A stretch of DNA of 64,000 nucleotides from SZUA-36 sp963801195 (GCA_963801195.1 CAWDDX010000003.1:1364001-1428000); one strand, 5' to 3'. Shown: positions 8,618 through 17,650, numbered from the stretch's first letter. Notes: a model not told the origin generated them from the sequence alone. Program-made: numbers and translations.

Positions 8618-8811
8618 GGTTTGATCTCCGCTACCAGGATTCATTCAAGTGTATCTGAAGTTGATCCCTTATTCGTTGGAAAGAGTGTGGCGCCATGGGT
8701 GAATGTCCAGGTCGGTGGTGGGGTTGCGCGATGGTGCATCAACGGTTGCTGCCTATCTGTTATAGTCAAGATCTACGTTTTAATACGCATCTCCGGAGAG
8801 GCTCGCCACTG

Positions 8812-9678
8812 ATGAAAACATTGACTGGATTGTTGGCCCTGCCCATCTTTCTTGTCTGTTTCTCAGGTTGCGCCATGCAGTCGCCATCCCACTGGCAAGA
8901 CGCCAGACCTGATCTCCAGACGCCGGAGTCCGAAGCGCTGGCGCAGGAAGCTCGTCTGCTCTACGAGGTTGCAACCGACCGGGAGCGTCTGCTCACTTCG
9001 ATTGCTGCCTTTGAAAGGGTATTGGCTAAAAATCCGGGCGACTATGCGACCCTGACCGCCTTGAGCAACCAGTACATCCTTCTCGGTACAGCCTATACGG
9101 CACGCCGCGCGGAGAAGTCGCATCACTTCAATCAGGCGATGCGTTTTGCAGAACTCGCGATGTATTCAAATGCCGCCTTTAAACAGCGGGTCGCGGCCGG
9201 TACGCCACTTTGGGACGCGACAGGGGTGCTCGACAAAGCGCAGGCCGAGGCGATGTTTTTTTGGGTAACAGCCCTGCAATATGATTTTAAGGAAGGGATG
9301 AGCCTTGTAGCCAAGATTGTCAATGTACGCTGGATGCAGCACAGTTTGAAATTTCTTGACCGAATCGAGCAGGTCGCGCCCGGGTTCGGCGGCGGTGGTG
9401 TCGAATTTGCCAAGGTCATCTGCTACTACGTACTGCCAAAAAGCATGGGTGGATCGGAGAGCGAAGGGGACGCATACATGAAGCGTTCGATTGCGCGGTC
9501 TGATGGCTGGTTGTTACCGCGCTGGGGACGGGGTAAATACTATTATGTGATAAACGGCGAGACCGGTAAGTCGCGTGCCGATCTGGAGTGGGTAGCCAGC
9601 CGGAATATCGAGGATTTCAAGGACCCCATGGCCTGGAAAGTTCATTTTCAGGCAAACGCCAAAGAGCTGTTGAAGTAG
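8812..9678 (+). CDS. TRAP transporter TatT (T-component)-like lipoprotein
   Basis: A 288-residue predicted lipoprotein (lipobox FSGC, Cys20) made of helical TPR-like repeats, including LLYEVATDRERLLTSIAAFE and ALDKAQAEAMFFWVTALQYD-type segments. It resembles TatT, the periplasmic trimeric T-component that associates with TRAP substrate-binding proteins in spirochaetes. No dctP, dctQ or dctM-like gene is in the window, so a transport role here is not supported by context. The ATG at 8812 is preceded by GGAGAGG. It is followed by a hypothetical secreted protein in the same direction. Confidence 0.75.
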   Translation: MKTLTGLLALPIFLVCFSGCAMQSPSHWQDARPDLQTPESEALAQEARLLYEVATDRERLLTSIAAFERVLAKNPGDYATLTALSNQYILLGTAYTARRAEKSHHFNQAMRFAELAMYSNAAFKQRVAAGTPLWDATGVLDKAQAEAMFFWVTALQYDFKEGMSLVAKIVNVRWMQHSLKFLDRIEQVAPGFGGGGVEFAKVICYYVLPKSMGGSESEGDAYMKRSIARSDGWLLPRWGRGKYYYVINGETGKSRADLEWVASRNIEDFKDPMAWKVHFQANAKELLK

Positions 9679-9859
9679 TGCATGCGGAGATGTGGGTGCC
9701 TGTGCTTTTCTTTTATGCTTTTCTCGTTGATATAGTACCCTGATCCAATTGGGGTTAAGCGCAAAATTTACGTATTTTGAAACCAGGGCAGCGCGGCCAG
9801 TTTTGAACTCCAACCATTTGCTGACCGACGGACCAGTTTTGTTTAAAAAGCGATTTCCA

Positions 9860-10570
9860 ATGAAATATTTTTTTTGTCTACTCGTGCTTTTTTGTGCTTC
9901 TTATGGCTCTGACTTGTCAGCGACCCCGGTATTTGTATACAACCATGGCTACGTCCTGGGGGAGTTGAACAGGGTTGAGATCATCGGTCCAACCCGGAAG
10001 ATTATCGCCGGAGAAGTTTCAATCGGGAACAACAGTTTTAGCGGAGAGAATGATTTCCGTGATGATTTCCGTGGCGACTATGTTCTGAACAATCCGTGGA
10101 GTTTTTGTGGAGATCAGAAGATCTACGGGAAACTTGCCGCTTATATGGGAGAATTCGCTGTAATCGAATATAAAACACCAAAAAAATCATCGCTACTGCA
10201 ATGCCAGTCAACCAACGAGATCATTGGAATATATCCTGTCTCGCGTGGCAACCCTTCGAGTCCCGTGCGTGAAAGTACAAAAATAGTTATGGCAGGCAAA
10301 CCATACGGAGTAAGTGTGGGCCGAATCGTCAATGCACAAAAAAGCGACAGGCACGGTAAAAATTGGTCTGTTGTTATTCAAGTGGGTAACAGCGGCAACG
10401 ATTTTCGCTATCTGCAGATCATCGATGCAGATCTATACGCATTCGCGCTTGACTGCCTTTTCTCCGCGACCAAAGTGAAGGTGTACCATGTCGAGCGAAT
10501 TGGCGGGCTCACCAGGCCTGATAGCAGTGACGCCTATGTTTGGAGAATCGAGGCCAAGCCGGGTTTATAG
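9860..10570 (+). CDS. hypothetical exported protein
   Basis: A 236-residue protein with a clear signal peptide (MKYFFCLLVLFCASYGSDLSA). The mature part contains several Cys (CGDQ, QCQS, DCLF) that could form disulfides, and Gly/Asn-rich beta-like stretches (FVYNHGYVLGELNRVEIIG). I do not recognise a family. The frame is open back to 9749, but the signal peptide fixes the start at 9860. It lies 181 bases after the TatT-like gene in the same direction; co-transcription is possible but unproven. Confidence 0.6.
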   Translation: MKYFFCLLVLFCASYGSDLSATPVFVYNHGYVLGELNRVEIIGPTRKIIAGEVSIGNNSFSGENDFRDDFRGDYVLNNPWSFCGDQKIYGKLAAYMGEFAVIEYKTPKKSSLLQCQSTNEIIGIYPVSRGNPSSPVRESTKIVMAGKPYGVSVGRIVNAQKSDRHGKNWSVVIQVGNSGNDFRYLQIIDADLYAFALDCLFSATKVKVYHVERIGGLTRPDSSDAYVWRIEAKPGL

Positions 10571-10702
10571 GAAAAGAGGAAAAGGGGTCGGATCCACTAC
10601 CGTCCCACTCATTCTACACCCCAAGTGCCGAAGCAACGCTAAATCACGGGATTGCGCGACTTGTGCTTCATACGGACTTCAACTTCACGGTAAATATAAG
10701 CA

Positions 10703-10732
10703 CCGTCATCCCGGCGCAGGCCGGGATGACGG
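10703..10732. repeat. REP-like palindrome
   Basis: A perfect 13-bp inverted repeat CCGTCATCCCGGC / GCCGGGATGACGG with loop GCAG. The same core (GTCATCCCGG) recurs near 44871, 60004, 60109 and 60190, so this belongs to a dispersed REP family. It sits in the 330-base gap 10571-10900, which otherwise shows no gene. Confidence 0.85.
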
Positions 10733-10900
10733 AACTTATAGTGTATTCGGAGCGCGCTGTTGGATGTCCTCTGACGGAGGAAATTGGATCTGATCTCTTA
10801 ATTCTTAATTCTCATCCCGACCTGCTATCCTTTATCAAGAGTTGAGACGAGCGCCACCCCGATATGAAGATGAGCTGGGGGCCCTGAATAGGAAAATCTA

Positions 10901-11155
10901 ATGACTAACCATAAAGAACATCGAGACAAAGCCATGCTGGATCCTGGTGATCTGTATCGCTCGCCAAAAGCAGTAGCGCAAGACGAAAGCCTTGAAATTG
11001 TGGAGCGATTGGAAATTCTAGAGAATTGGGCTAACCAAGTGCAACAAGTGCTGAATTCCGAGGCTGAAAACATGCATCCGGACTTGGCAAAATATAGTGA
11101 AGCTAATTTGCTGCAGGAGATCAAAAAAGAGATCGTAACGCTTACTGGTGAGTAG
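10901..11155 (+). CDS. conserved-looking small hypothetical protein
   Basis: An 84-residue acidic, helical cytoplasmic protein: LDPGDLYRSPKAVAQDESL, then a helix VERLEILENWANQVQQVL, then NLLQEIKKEIVTLTG. The pattern 'DP..Y.SP..V..D..L....K..IL..W' resembles a widespread proteobacterial family of unknown function; this is from memory and unverified. A purine-rich GAATAGGAAAA lies near the ATG. No partner gene is evident; the next gene is on the opposite strand. Confidence 0.6.
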   Translation: MTNHKEHRDKAMLDPGDLYRSPKAVAQDESLEIVERLEILENWANQVQQVLNSEAENMHPDLAKYSEANLLQEIKKEIVTLTGE

Positions 11156-11296
11156 GCGGCTGTAACCTTTTTCTTCCTTCTTTATCTGAAAGCAAACGAT
11201 TTGTTCTGGGTGACAGGACTCGGGCCTGCGTGACTATCAAGGGCCGAGACCAGCAGAACCCCGAGTACTTGGCCGCCAGCGCAATCATTTAAATGT

Positions 11297-12712
11297 TCAG
11301 CTTTGCTCGACCCTCAGAACATAATTCCCTGATCCTTGAAGACTTCTGACCATCACATAGTAATCAATACCGGCGTCACCCTGAAATGAGTAGCTGACGT
11401 TCTGCCCATAGTTTACCTGGTAGGAAGAATCGGACGTTCCACCCAGCCAACGCTGATCGTTTGCTCTATAAACACCAACTCTGGGTTTCAAACTCTGGGA
11501 CTGGTTTTGTAAAGTAACTTTAACCTCGGACTCGACTGGACCCAACGTTATCGAATAGTAATCTCGATCATTCTCATCCATGATATTGGCTTCCACGTCG
11601 ATTTCAATCGCGATAGGCTTTGAGCTAAACAAGTTTTCGTTAGGTTCGTACTGATCAAAGGCATGTTGAGGAGCGATCTTGAGATTGTACGGACCACTAC
11701 CATTCAGTGAAGTTACTCTGATCAGGTATTTCATACCGCCCTGAGCTACGAAGAGATACTTTAAATTCTGCCCGGAAGTAACCTGATAGCTGGAATCAGA
11801 TGTTCCTCCCAGCCATTCCCGATCGGCGCTGAACAGGCCTATTCTGGGTTTCAGTTGTAGGTTTTGATTCTGCAAATCGATGGACACGTAATCGCGGTGG
11901 TCACCTGGCATTGAAATCTCATAAAAATCTTTGTCGCCTTCGTCCTTGATTGACGCTTGGATGGCCTCATCAAGCGGTGCCACATTAGGCTGGAACTGGT
12001 CATTGTTAGGTTCTTTTTCAAAGGCTCCAGCCTCGCGGTGTTCCACGATGTTACGCAGCAGTGTCCGCGCTTCCGGGAAGGAATCCGCTTTTGAAAGGTG
12101 TAGTTCGGCCTGATCATAGTTACCCTGGCTTTGTTCCAGCAAGCCAAGGTTCAATTGCGTGGTTTCGTATTCCGGGTCCAATGCAATAGACTTGACGTAT
12201 TCGGCCCTGGCTGCGTCTGGATTGGATTCGAGGGCCAGTAATCCTCCGACGTTGTTGTACACTGCTGGTACTTCGACCGCTTCTGATAGCTGCTGAAATG
12301 CTGGCAAAGCCGCCTTATACTGACCGCCCTTCAGCAAGTTGATCGCTTTACGCAATTCACCCATCAACTCAGCAGGTAGTTTCTGACCATGGATTTCTTG
12401 ATACTGGTTGACGATGACCTTGTAGTCGGCGAAGACCATATCTGTCGAATAGTTGTTGTTGTTAACATTGATGGTGTCGCCTTCCCGGCCATTCATCACT
12501 GCCGTTACACCCCAGACGACAATGCCCAGCAGGGCTACAGTCCATACCGAAACTACAATTAACCGCAGCAAGCGATAGGCGTTTTTCTCGACCTTGAACT
12601 TTGGAAAGATGTTTTTCTTAATTATGTCACGCAATACCAGTAACATAACTCCCAAGGCTACACCACCGATACCAGCCACCATGCCAACCGATTTCAACAC
12701 CTCCATGTTCAT
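11297..12712 (-). CDS. membrane-anchored TPR protein with two PPC-like repeats
   Basis: A 471-residue protein with two N-terminal membrane helices (about residues 8-28 and 48-70). TPR motifs follow (roughly residues 115-205, for example ALPAFQQLSEAVEVPAVYNN, DAARAEYVKSIALDPEYETT, GNYDQAELHLSKA). Two tandem homologous beta domains of about 110 residues come next, each starting EPN-N and containing DFYEI/DYYSI, LQNQ-LKPRIG/LKPRVG, WLGGTSDSSYQV and a C-terminal LNGSGPYNL/LQGSGNYVL. The beta domains resemble bacterial pre-peptidase C-terminal (PPC) domains. The ATG at 12712 has GGGGAGG upstream. Function unknown; possibly an envelope scaffold. It lies just outside the IS21 insertion. Confidence 0.7.
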   Translation of the reverse strand: MNMEVLKSVGMVAGIGGVALGVMLLVLRDIIKKNIFPKFKVEKNAYRLLRLIVVSVWTVALLGIVVWGVTAVMNGREGDTINVNNNNYSTDMVFADYKVIVNQYQEIHGQKLPAELMGELRKAINLLKGGQYKAALPAFQQLSEAVEVPAVYNNVGGLLALESNPDAARAEYVKSIALDPEYETTQLNLGLLEQSQGNYDQAELHLSKADSFPEARTLLRNIVEHREAGAFEKEPNNDQFQPNVAPLDEAIQASIKDEGDKDFYEISMPGDHRDYVSIDLQNQNLQLKPRIGLFSADREWLGGTSDSSYQVTSGQNLKYLFVAQGGMKYLIRVTSLNGSGPYNLKIAPQHAFDQYEPNENLFSSKPIAIEIDVEANIMDENDRDYYSITLGPVESEVKVTLQNQSQSLKPRVGVYRANDQRWLGGTSDSSYQVNYGQNVSYSFQGDAGIDYYVMVRSLQGSGNYVLRVEQS

Positions 12713-12913
12713 GATGATTTGCCTCCCCACAAATGCATGCTTTAATAGTTGAAGTATAGTCAACATGGGCACAAAAGCCGTAGAAACGGACTCAGGGCCT
12801 CACAGGGGGAATTTAAAAAGTGTCACCAACGGTGTAAAACTGACCCCCTAGCACCGGTTTAGATTTGACCCCCCTCATGTACGCTGTGCACTCAGCAAGA
12901 ACGGGAGTGCGGC

Positions 12914-13947
12914 ATGTTGGGAACGGAGGGTTTTGTGGATATTCAGGTATTACGTCGTCAAGGAATGAGCATCAAGGGGATCGCCCGGGAACTGGGTATT
13001 TCTCGCAACACCGTGCGTAGCTATCTGCGCACTGACACTGCACCAGTGTTCAAGCCGAACCCGTCACGGTCCAGCAAGCTCGATCCATTCAAGGATTATT
13101 TGCAACTACGAGTCGCTGCTGCACACCCGGACTGGATTCCGGCAACCGTGCTGTTTGACGAGACTCAAGGCCAGAGGATTTACCGGGGGTATCACGATAC
13201 TGAGAGACCATATGGTAACTCTCAAGCCCAGGCGCCGAGCAGATCCATTGGTTCGCTTTGAGACCGCTCCAGGCCAACAGATGCAAGTAGACTGGGGTGC
13301 CTTCCGTCTCGGGTCGGTAAAGGTGTCGGCATTTGTAGCAACCCTGGGTTTTAGCCGCAACACCTTCGGGACGTTCGTAGAAGACGAGCAGTTTATGACA
13401 CTCAGGACCTGTCATGAGCAAGCCTTTGATGAGTTTGGTGGTGTGCCTAAAGAAGTCCTGTACGACAACATGCGCACCGTGGTCCAGGCCCGCAACGCCT
13501 ACGGTAGAGGCCAACACCGGTTTCACCCGGGCTTACGGGATTTTGCACATCACTATGGATTCATGCCACGCCTGTGTCAGCCCTACCGAGCCAAGACCAA
13601 GGGTAAAGTGGAACGCTTCATTGGCTATTTACGACGTAGTTTTTTCGTACCGGTGGTCAGCCGTTACCAACAACTGGGTGAACCGCTTGGATCTGCTACT
13701 GCTGAACCAGGAGCTGGCCAGCTGGCTGGAACACACTGCTAACCGCCGTGAACACGGCACCACCGGGGCAGTTCCCGCTGACCAGTTGTTGATCGAGCGT
13801 CAGTCATTGCAAGCCTTACCACCGCGCTATGTCGATGGGCGCCCCCGCCAGCGCGCGACAGCGCACAAGCCATTGCGTGATCACTGGCCGGTAGAGATAT
13901 TGCAGCACCCACTATCCACCTACGATGCTTTGCTGGAAGCGGTATGA
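12914..13947 (+). pseudogene. istA: IS21 transposase istA, frameshifted
   Basis: The N-terminal helix-turn-helix is clear (GMSIKGIARELGISRNTVRS), then the DDE integrase core (QMQVDWGAFR, VLYDNMRTVV, AKTKGKVERFIGYLRR) and the C-terminal part (NRREHGTTGAVPADQLL). These lie in three frames: frame 2 up to about 13160, frame 3 to about 13685, then frame 1 to 13947. Two single-base indels therefore disrupt a gene of about 345 codons. The catalytic Asp residues and the Glu in KVERF are still present. It overlaps istB by 4 bases (ATGA), typical for IS21. Confidence 0.88.
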
Positions 13948-14734
13948 ACATCCAGGACGAACGTATTCAGAGTGCCTGCGAGCGGCTTACTTTAAAGGCG
14001 GTTGCCGACCAGTACGCCATGCTGGCTCAAGAAGCAGTGACAGGCCGATCAAAGCTACAGCGATTACCTGGAACAGTGTCTCAAGGCTGAACTGGATACC
14101 CGGCGGCTACGCTCACAAGCCATGCTTGTGCGTATTGCCGGTTTTCCGACCATCAAGCTGCTGGATGACTTTGATTTCCGGTTCGCCAAGGGCGCGCCGA
14201 AAAAGGCCATTCAGAACCTGGCTTCCCTGGCATTTATCCAGCGTAAAGAGAACATCATCTTGCTTGGACCCAGCGGTGTTGGCAAGACACACCTGGCCAT
14301 TGCATTGGGATACCTGGCTACGCTGGGTGGCATGAAGGTTAAGTTCATCACCGCAGCGGATCTGGTGTTACAACTGGAAAAGGCCCAACGGCAGGAACGA
14401 CTGGAGCAACTTATGAAACGCTCGTTCATGGCACCAAGCGTATTGATTATTGATGAAGTCGGTTATCTGCCATTGCAACGCAACCAGGCTAACCTCTTTT
14501 TCCAGGTAATTGCCAAACGCTATGAAACGGGATCCGATCATCCTGACCTCCAACCTGTCTTTTGGTGAATGGGATATGACCTTTGCCGGCAACAGCGCAC
14601 TCACCGCTGCCATGCTGGATCGTTTGATGCACCATGCACATCTGATTCAGATCAAAGGTGAAAGCTACCGGCTTAAAGACAAAAGAAAGGCCGGTGTTCT
14701 GGGACTGGCACAACAAACATCGACTGATTCCTAG
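13944..14734 (+). pseudogene. istB: IS21 helper ATPase istB, frameshifted
   Basis: AAA+ ATPase that assists IstA. Walker A is LLGPSGVGKTHLAIAL and Walker B is VLIIDEVGYLPLQ. The beginning (MNIQDERIQSACERLTLKAV) is in frame 3, the middle (14122-14568) in frame 1, and the end (LTSNLSFGEWD, then SYRLKDKRK) in another frame. The breaks are near 14040 and near 14535, where one extra base in GGGATCCGATC interrupts an expected YETGS-IILTSN. No intact ATPase can be made without frameshifting. Confidence 0.87.
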
Positions 14735-14866
14735 GCGCTTAAGAAATGGATCAGAATTTAAACCAGGGGGGTCAATTCTAAACCGGTGAAAAAGCGCCAA
14801 AGGGGGTCAAATCTAAACCGGTGTTGACAAAAAGTAAAGAAATAGGGGGTAGAGTAAGGAAACAGA

Positions 14867-15172
14867 GGAAAACACGGACAGCCATGATTCTCTCCAATCA
14901 TGGAAAACACGGACAGCCATGATTCTCTCCAATGATAGCACCCCAAATACAGCCGGATTCAAACTGATTCATACCCAGCCGTAGAAAAAGGTAGGTGAAG
15001 AAGGCAGTTTTTTGAGTAAAAAGAAGTGCTTTACCAGCAAGAAAACACGGACAGCCATGATTCTCTCCAATGATAGCACCCCAAATACAGCCAGATTCAA
15101 ACTGATTCATACTCAGCCGTAGAAAAAGGTAGGTGAAGAAGGCAGTTGTTTGAGTAAAAAGAAGTGCTTTAC
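14867..15172. repeat. 132-bp direct repeats plus truncated third copy
   Basis: Two copies of a 132-bp unit (14903-15034 and 15041-15172) differ at about three positions and are separated by 6 bases. A truncated 36-bp copy of the unit start lies at 14867-14902. The unit begins GAAAACACGGACAGCCATGA. In the truncated copy the continuation makes an 8-bp perfect hairpin (CCATGATT / AATCATGG) around CTCTCC. The array lies directly downstream (3' side) of the Y1 transposase gene, suggesting these are its associated repeats (inference). A reading frame through the repeats looks non-coding. Confidence 0.85.
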
Positions 15173-15251
15173 GGTGGTTTGTCAGCAATCGGCCGAATTC
15201 AAGATGTTTCGGAATGTCTGAAGCCTGAATCAGAAATGAGGATGGAAAGTG

Positions 15252-16211
15252 CTACGCCTTTTCAGGACAAAGCCTGTCGCCAAGCAAGTGGCCTTTGACA
15301 AACTTTCGGCCCACAGATGCAGCAAAGGCCCGCAGCCTGCTTACAGACCCGAGTGCACCCAGTGAAGGCAGGTCGTCTTTGGCCAGATACTTCAAAACCG
15401 GTGAGGCATGCATCTGCAGTCTGACCAATATCGGTGGTGCGGAATCAGGAATATATCCCCGCTTGCAACGTTTGACTTGGCGACCACCCCAGTCGACCAA
15501 CTCCAGGTAGTCTTTCAGGTTGAACGGTAACGGATCGTCAGCGTATTCTGAAAATGGCGCCAGGCCAGCGCTGTCCGGATGCTCGATACGTTCCTGAACA
15601 GAGGTGTAATCCGATTGCTCTGGTGTGGTGGCCATGGCTGCGCGTATGGGATTCAAGTCCACGTAAGCCATGCAGGCCAAAAGAGCCCGTTCATCCAGCA
15701 GTGCCTGTGACTTGAAACGGCCCTCCCAGAAACTGCCGGTGCAGTGGTCCTCGCTATTGGCCATGCGGGCAATGGGTTCGTTGATACAGCGCATGAACCA
15801 GGAGAGATCGGCGAGTCTTGCACGCCAGGTTTTAAACAGATCAGCAATACACTTGAGCTCGGCCCGGCTCAGATCAGTGTTGGCCAGGTACTGGTGCATC
15901 AACAGCGGGCCTGAAAAAATCTGCATCCAGCGATGGGCGACCTCCTCATCGGTCCACTCGTCCACATGTGCAGGATTGATCCGAACCACGATGTGGTAGT
16001 GGTTGTGCATGATGGCATAGGCGCACAGATCGATGGCGAAAACCGAGCACATCCGCTTGATGCGATCCACTATCCACTGGCGGCGGTGTTCGAAGTTGAA
16101 TCCGGTGAGCGGATCAGAACCGCACAGGAATGCCCGCCGCACACAGCGGGAGATGCAGTGGTAATACGGGGTGTCTTCGACTGAGACCTGGCGGTATCTT
16201 GGTTCAGGCAT
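15252..16211 (-). CDS. Y1 (HUH) transposase, REP-associated type
   Basis: A 319-residue tyrosine transposase of the IS200/RAYT fold. The HUH metal motif is HNHYH at residues 69-73 (AIMHNHYHIVV). The helix with the candidate nucleophile is MAYVDLNPIR (Tyr183), and FWEGRFKSQALLDE precedes it; these are typical of the REP-associated/Y1_Tnp superfamily. An extra C-terminal domain of about 100 residues follows. These enzymes cut and join single-stranded DNA at hairpins. The gene appears intact. The repeats at 14867-15172 lie just downstream, and a truncated gene is fused to its upstream side. Confidence 0.88.
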   Translation of the reverse strand: MPEPRYRQVSVEDTPYYHCISRCVRRAFLCGSDPLTGFNFEHRRQWIVDRIKRMCSVFAIDLCAYAIMHNHYHIVVRINPAHVDEWTDEEVAHRWMQIFSGPLLMHQYLANTDLSRAELKCIADLFKTWRARLADLSWFMRCINEPIARMANSEDHCTGSFWEGRFKSQALLDERALLACMAYVDLNPIRAAMATTPEQSDYTSVQERIEHPDSAGLAPFSEYADDPLPFNLKDYLELVDWGGRQVKRCKRGYIPDSAPPILVRLQMHASPVLKYLAKDDLPSLGALGSVSRLRAFAASVGRKFVKGHLLGDRLCPEKA

Positions 16212-16297
16212 TTGCTCAGTTTAGGCATCAGGTGGATTGGGCGCGATGGCAAAAGCTGTTGGGTGTTGTAGGAAGGGGGATTGAATGTGCCTGTCTT

Positions 16298-16609
16298 GGC
16301 TTTTTCACCTTCTGGGCGGACGACCTGGTTTATACCTCGTCCAACGGCACCCGGTTCGGCAAAGCCGACATCCTGGCCGGCTTCGATGAACCGGCTGAAG
16401 AAGAAAGCGAAGGGCCGAAAGTTGTTTACACCGGTGAAGATGTGAAGGTGCAGCTGTTTGGAACGACGGCCATCATCACATTCAGGCTGGTAGCCACGCC
16501 GGATGATGGTTCGGAACTGAAGAATTACTTCAACACGGGGACGTTTCTCAAGCGGCGAGGCGAGTGGCGGGCGGTCGCCTGGCAGGCGACCGTTATTCCT
16601 GGCACCTGA
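16298..16609 (+). pseudogene. 5'-truncated NTF2-like (DUF4440/SnoaL) gene remnant
   Basis: The frame encodes the last about 100 residues of a DUF4440-type domain: FWADDLVYTSSNGTRFGKAD, then IITFRLVATPDDGSELK and the ending FLKRRGEWRAVAWQATVIP. The N-terminal helix is missing. Upstream the frame runs into the complement of the Y1 transposase, so the 5' part was probably lost when that element arrived (inference). A small alpha+beta fold without a complete cone is unlikely to function. Confidence 0.7.
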
Positions 16610-16775
16610 GCAAAAACCTGCCAGGCGTCAAATTGATGGATTGGCCGGCAGCGTCCGGCCAGCAGCGGACATGCCCAGGCAGTCCGCTTTCGCTCGTCAC
16701 AAAATACCGATCGCCAGTCTGCCGCGTTGACAAAACTCAATCGCGGCGTCGTATTCACTCCGGTTGTCGAAAAGG

Positions 16776-16795
16776 CCCGTCCCAGGCGGGCCTGG
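16776..16795. repeat. GC-rich hairpin
   Basis: An inverted repeat GGCCCG / CGGGCC around a 7-base loop, in the gap between the NTF2-like remnant and the small exported protein. It could act as a terminator for either convergent transcript, but no T run follows on either strand. Confidence 0.35.
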
Positions 16796-16834
16796 CAAAG
16801 TCATTTGCGTTAGCCTCCGAAGTGAAGCTCGGCG

Positions 16835-17231
16835 TCAGTTATTGAGGCGAGCGGTACACTCCGCGATGAATTCGTCCGCGCACACAACGTAATCTGCTTT
16901 GGAAATATCTACATATTCAAAGAATCCAGTTGCTTCGTTGATTGTGATGCAAATGTTGAAGTTCTGGTGACCGGCAATGGCGAACTCTAGGTGACGTAGA
17001 TCTCCATTAGGCCGTAAGTAGTCAGCTCTCGCAGCCCTACGTCCCTGTTCATTGACCACCGAACAGGACTGAAGACTATCGAATAGCTCGAATACCTCGA
17101 CCCAGTCCATGAATGCGCTCGCGGAACAAACCTCGGGGCACGAAGGCTTGTCCGCCATCGCCATGGGTGAAGTGATGACGAAACCGGCGAGCAGGGCAGT
17201 CCGTGCAATTGAATGTAAACCTTTTATTCAT
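16835..17231 (-). pseudogene. small Cys-rich exported protein with frameshift after its start
   Basis: The open frame (stop at 16835) encodes a signal peptide end TALLAGFVITSPMAMA and a mature domain of about 105 residues with six Cys (CPEVC, SCSVV, ICITI, VCADE, ECTAR), likely disulfide-bonded. No ATG precedes the signal peptide in that frame. An ATG at 17231 with a good AGGAGA site is one base out of frame: removing one base just after it (ATGAATAAAA to ATGATAAAA) would give MIKGLHSIARTALLAG. So the start is broken by a one-base insertion, or the sequence has an error. An internal ATG (17164) would lose export. Family not recognised. Confidence 0.55.
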
Positions 17232-17481
17232 TGAAGTCTCCTGGTTGATGGGGTTGAAGAAGCAAGCGGCACGAACGCACACCTTAAGCACGTGACCTTG
17301 GTTGGAATGACGCACCCCTCCAATGAACTATAGGTGAAAAATAATTATTTGCCACCCGGGCAGAGAGTATTTGAAAAGTTCCGTCAAGCGGATCGAGTAG
17401 CGGAACAGCCATTTCGTGTATACGAAAAGCAAAAAATCAGCGAGTGAGGTTAAGTTGAGGTTGGTTGTGGCCACTGAAAAG

Positions 17482-17500
17482 AATGGTGGCCAGAGGTGGA
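17482..17500. repeat. 19-bp partial copy of the tRNA-Phe 3' end
   Basis: AATGGTGGCCAGAGGTGGA matches the first 19 bases of the 47-bp repeats at 17651 and 19684 exactly. It lies 169 bases left of the first full copy and is directly followed by a run of hairpins. Probably an older or partial attachment remnant. Confidence 0.7.
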
Positions 17501-17620
17501 CAAATCTGACGGGATCAGATTTGGTCGCACGTAGTGCGCCCGAAGGGTTGTGTACATGGAGGTACACAAACAATCTAACCACTCAGTGGTTCGATTCTCT
17601 AAAAATACAGGAACACCTGT
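17501..17620. other. run of five perfect hairpins
   Basis: Five inverted repeats lie in 120 bases: CAAATCTGA/TCAGATTTG (17501-17523), CGCAC/GTGCG (17526-17538), TTGTGTAC/GTACACAA (17548-17569), AACCAC/GTGGTT (17577-17591) and ACAGG/CCTGT (17607-17620). A tRNA T-loop-like string GTTCGATTC follows the fourth. The region could be a structured RNA or a recombination or replication site. It does not fold as a recognisable tRNA, and the frame across it has no coding character. Confidence 0.5.
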
Positions 17621-17650
17621 GTATGAAATGCTGTGGGCAATCTTGAAATA

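Larger units (their letters stand above)
12821..14829 (+). mobile_element. IS21-family insertion sequence, intact ends, decayed genes
   Basis: A 2009-bp element starting TGTCA and ending TGACA. Each end has paired internal repeats of the type CACCGGTTTAGATTTGACCC (left 12852 onward; right in inverted form before 14829), as expected for IstA binding sites. A 5-bp direct repeat AAAAG flanks it exactly (12816-12820 and 14830-14834), indicating a true transposition event. It carries istA and istB in the usual overlapping order, each broken by two frameshifts. Confidence 0.92.

Noticed and set aside
14898..15188. Minus-strand reading frame through the 132-bp repeats, with repeated ENHGCPCF segments
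   Set aside because: It simply follows the DNA repeat, lacks a ribosome site, and shifts frame between copies; best treated as repeat DNA.
17416..17646. 76-codon frame across the hairpin run
   Set aside because: It overlaps the structured region, has no ribosome site and no coding-like composition.
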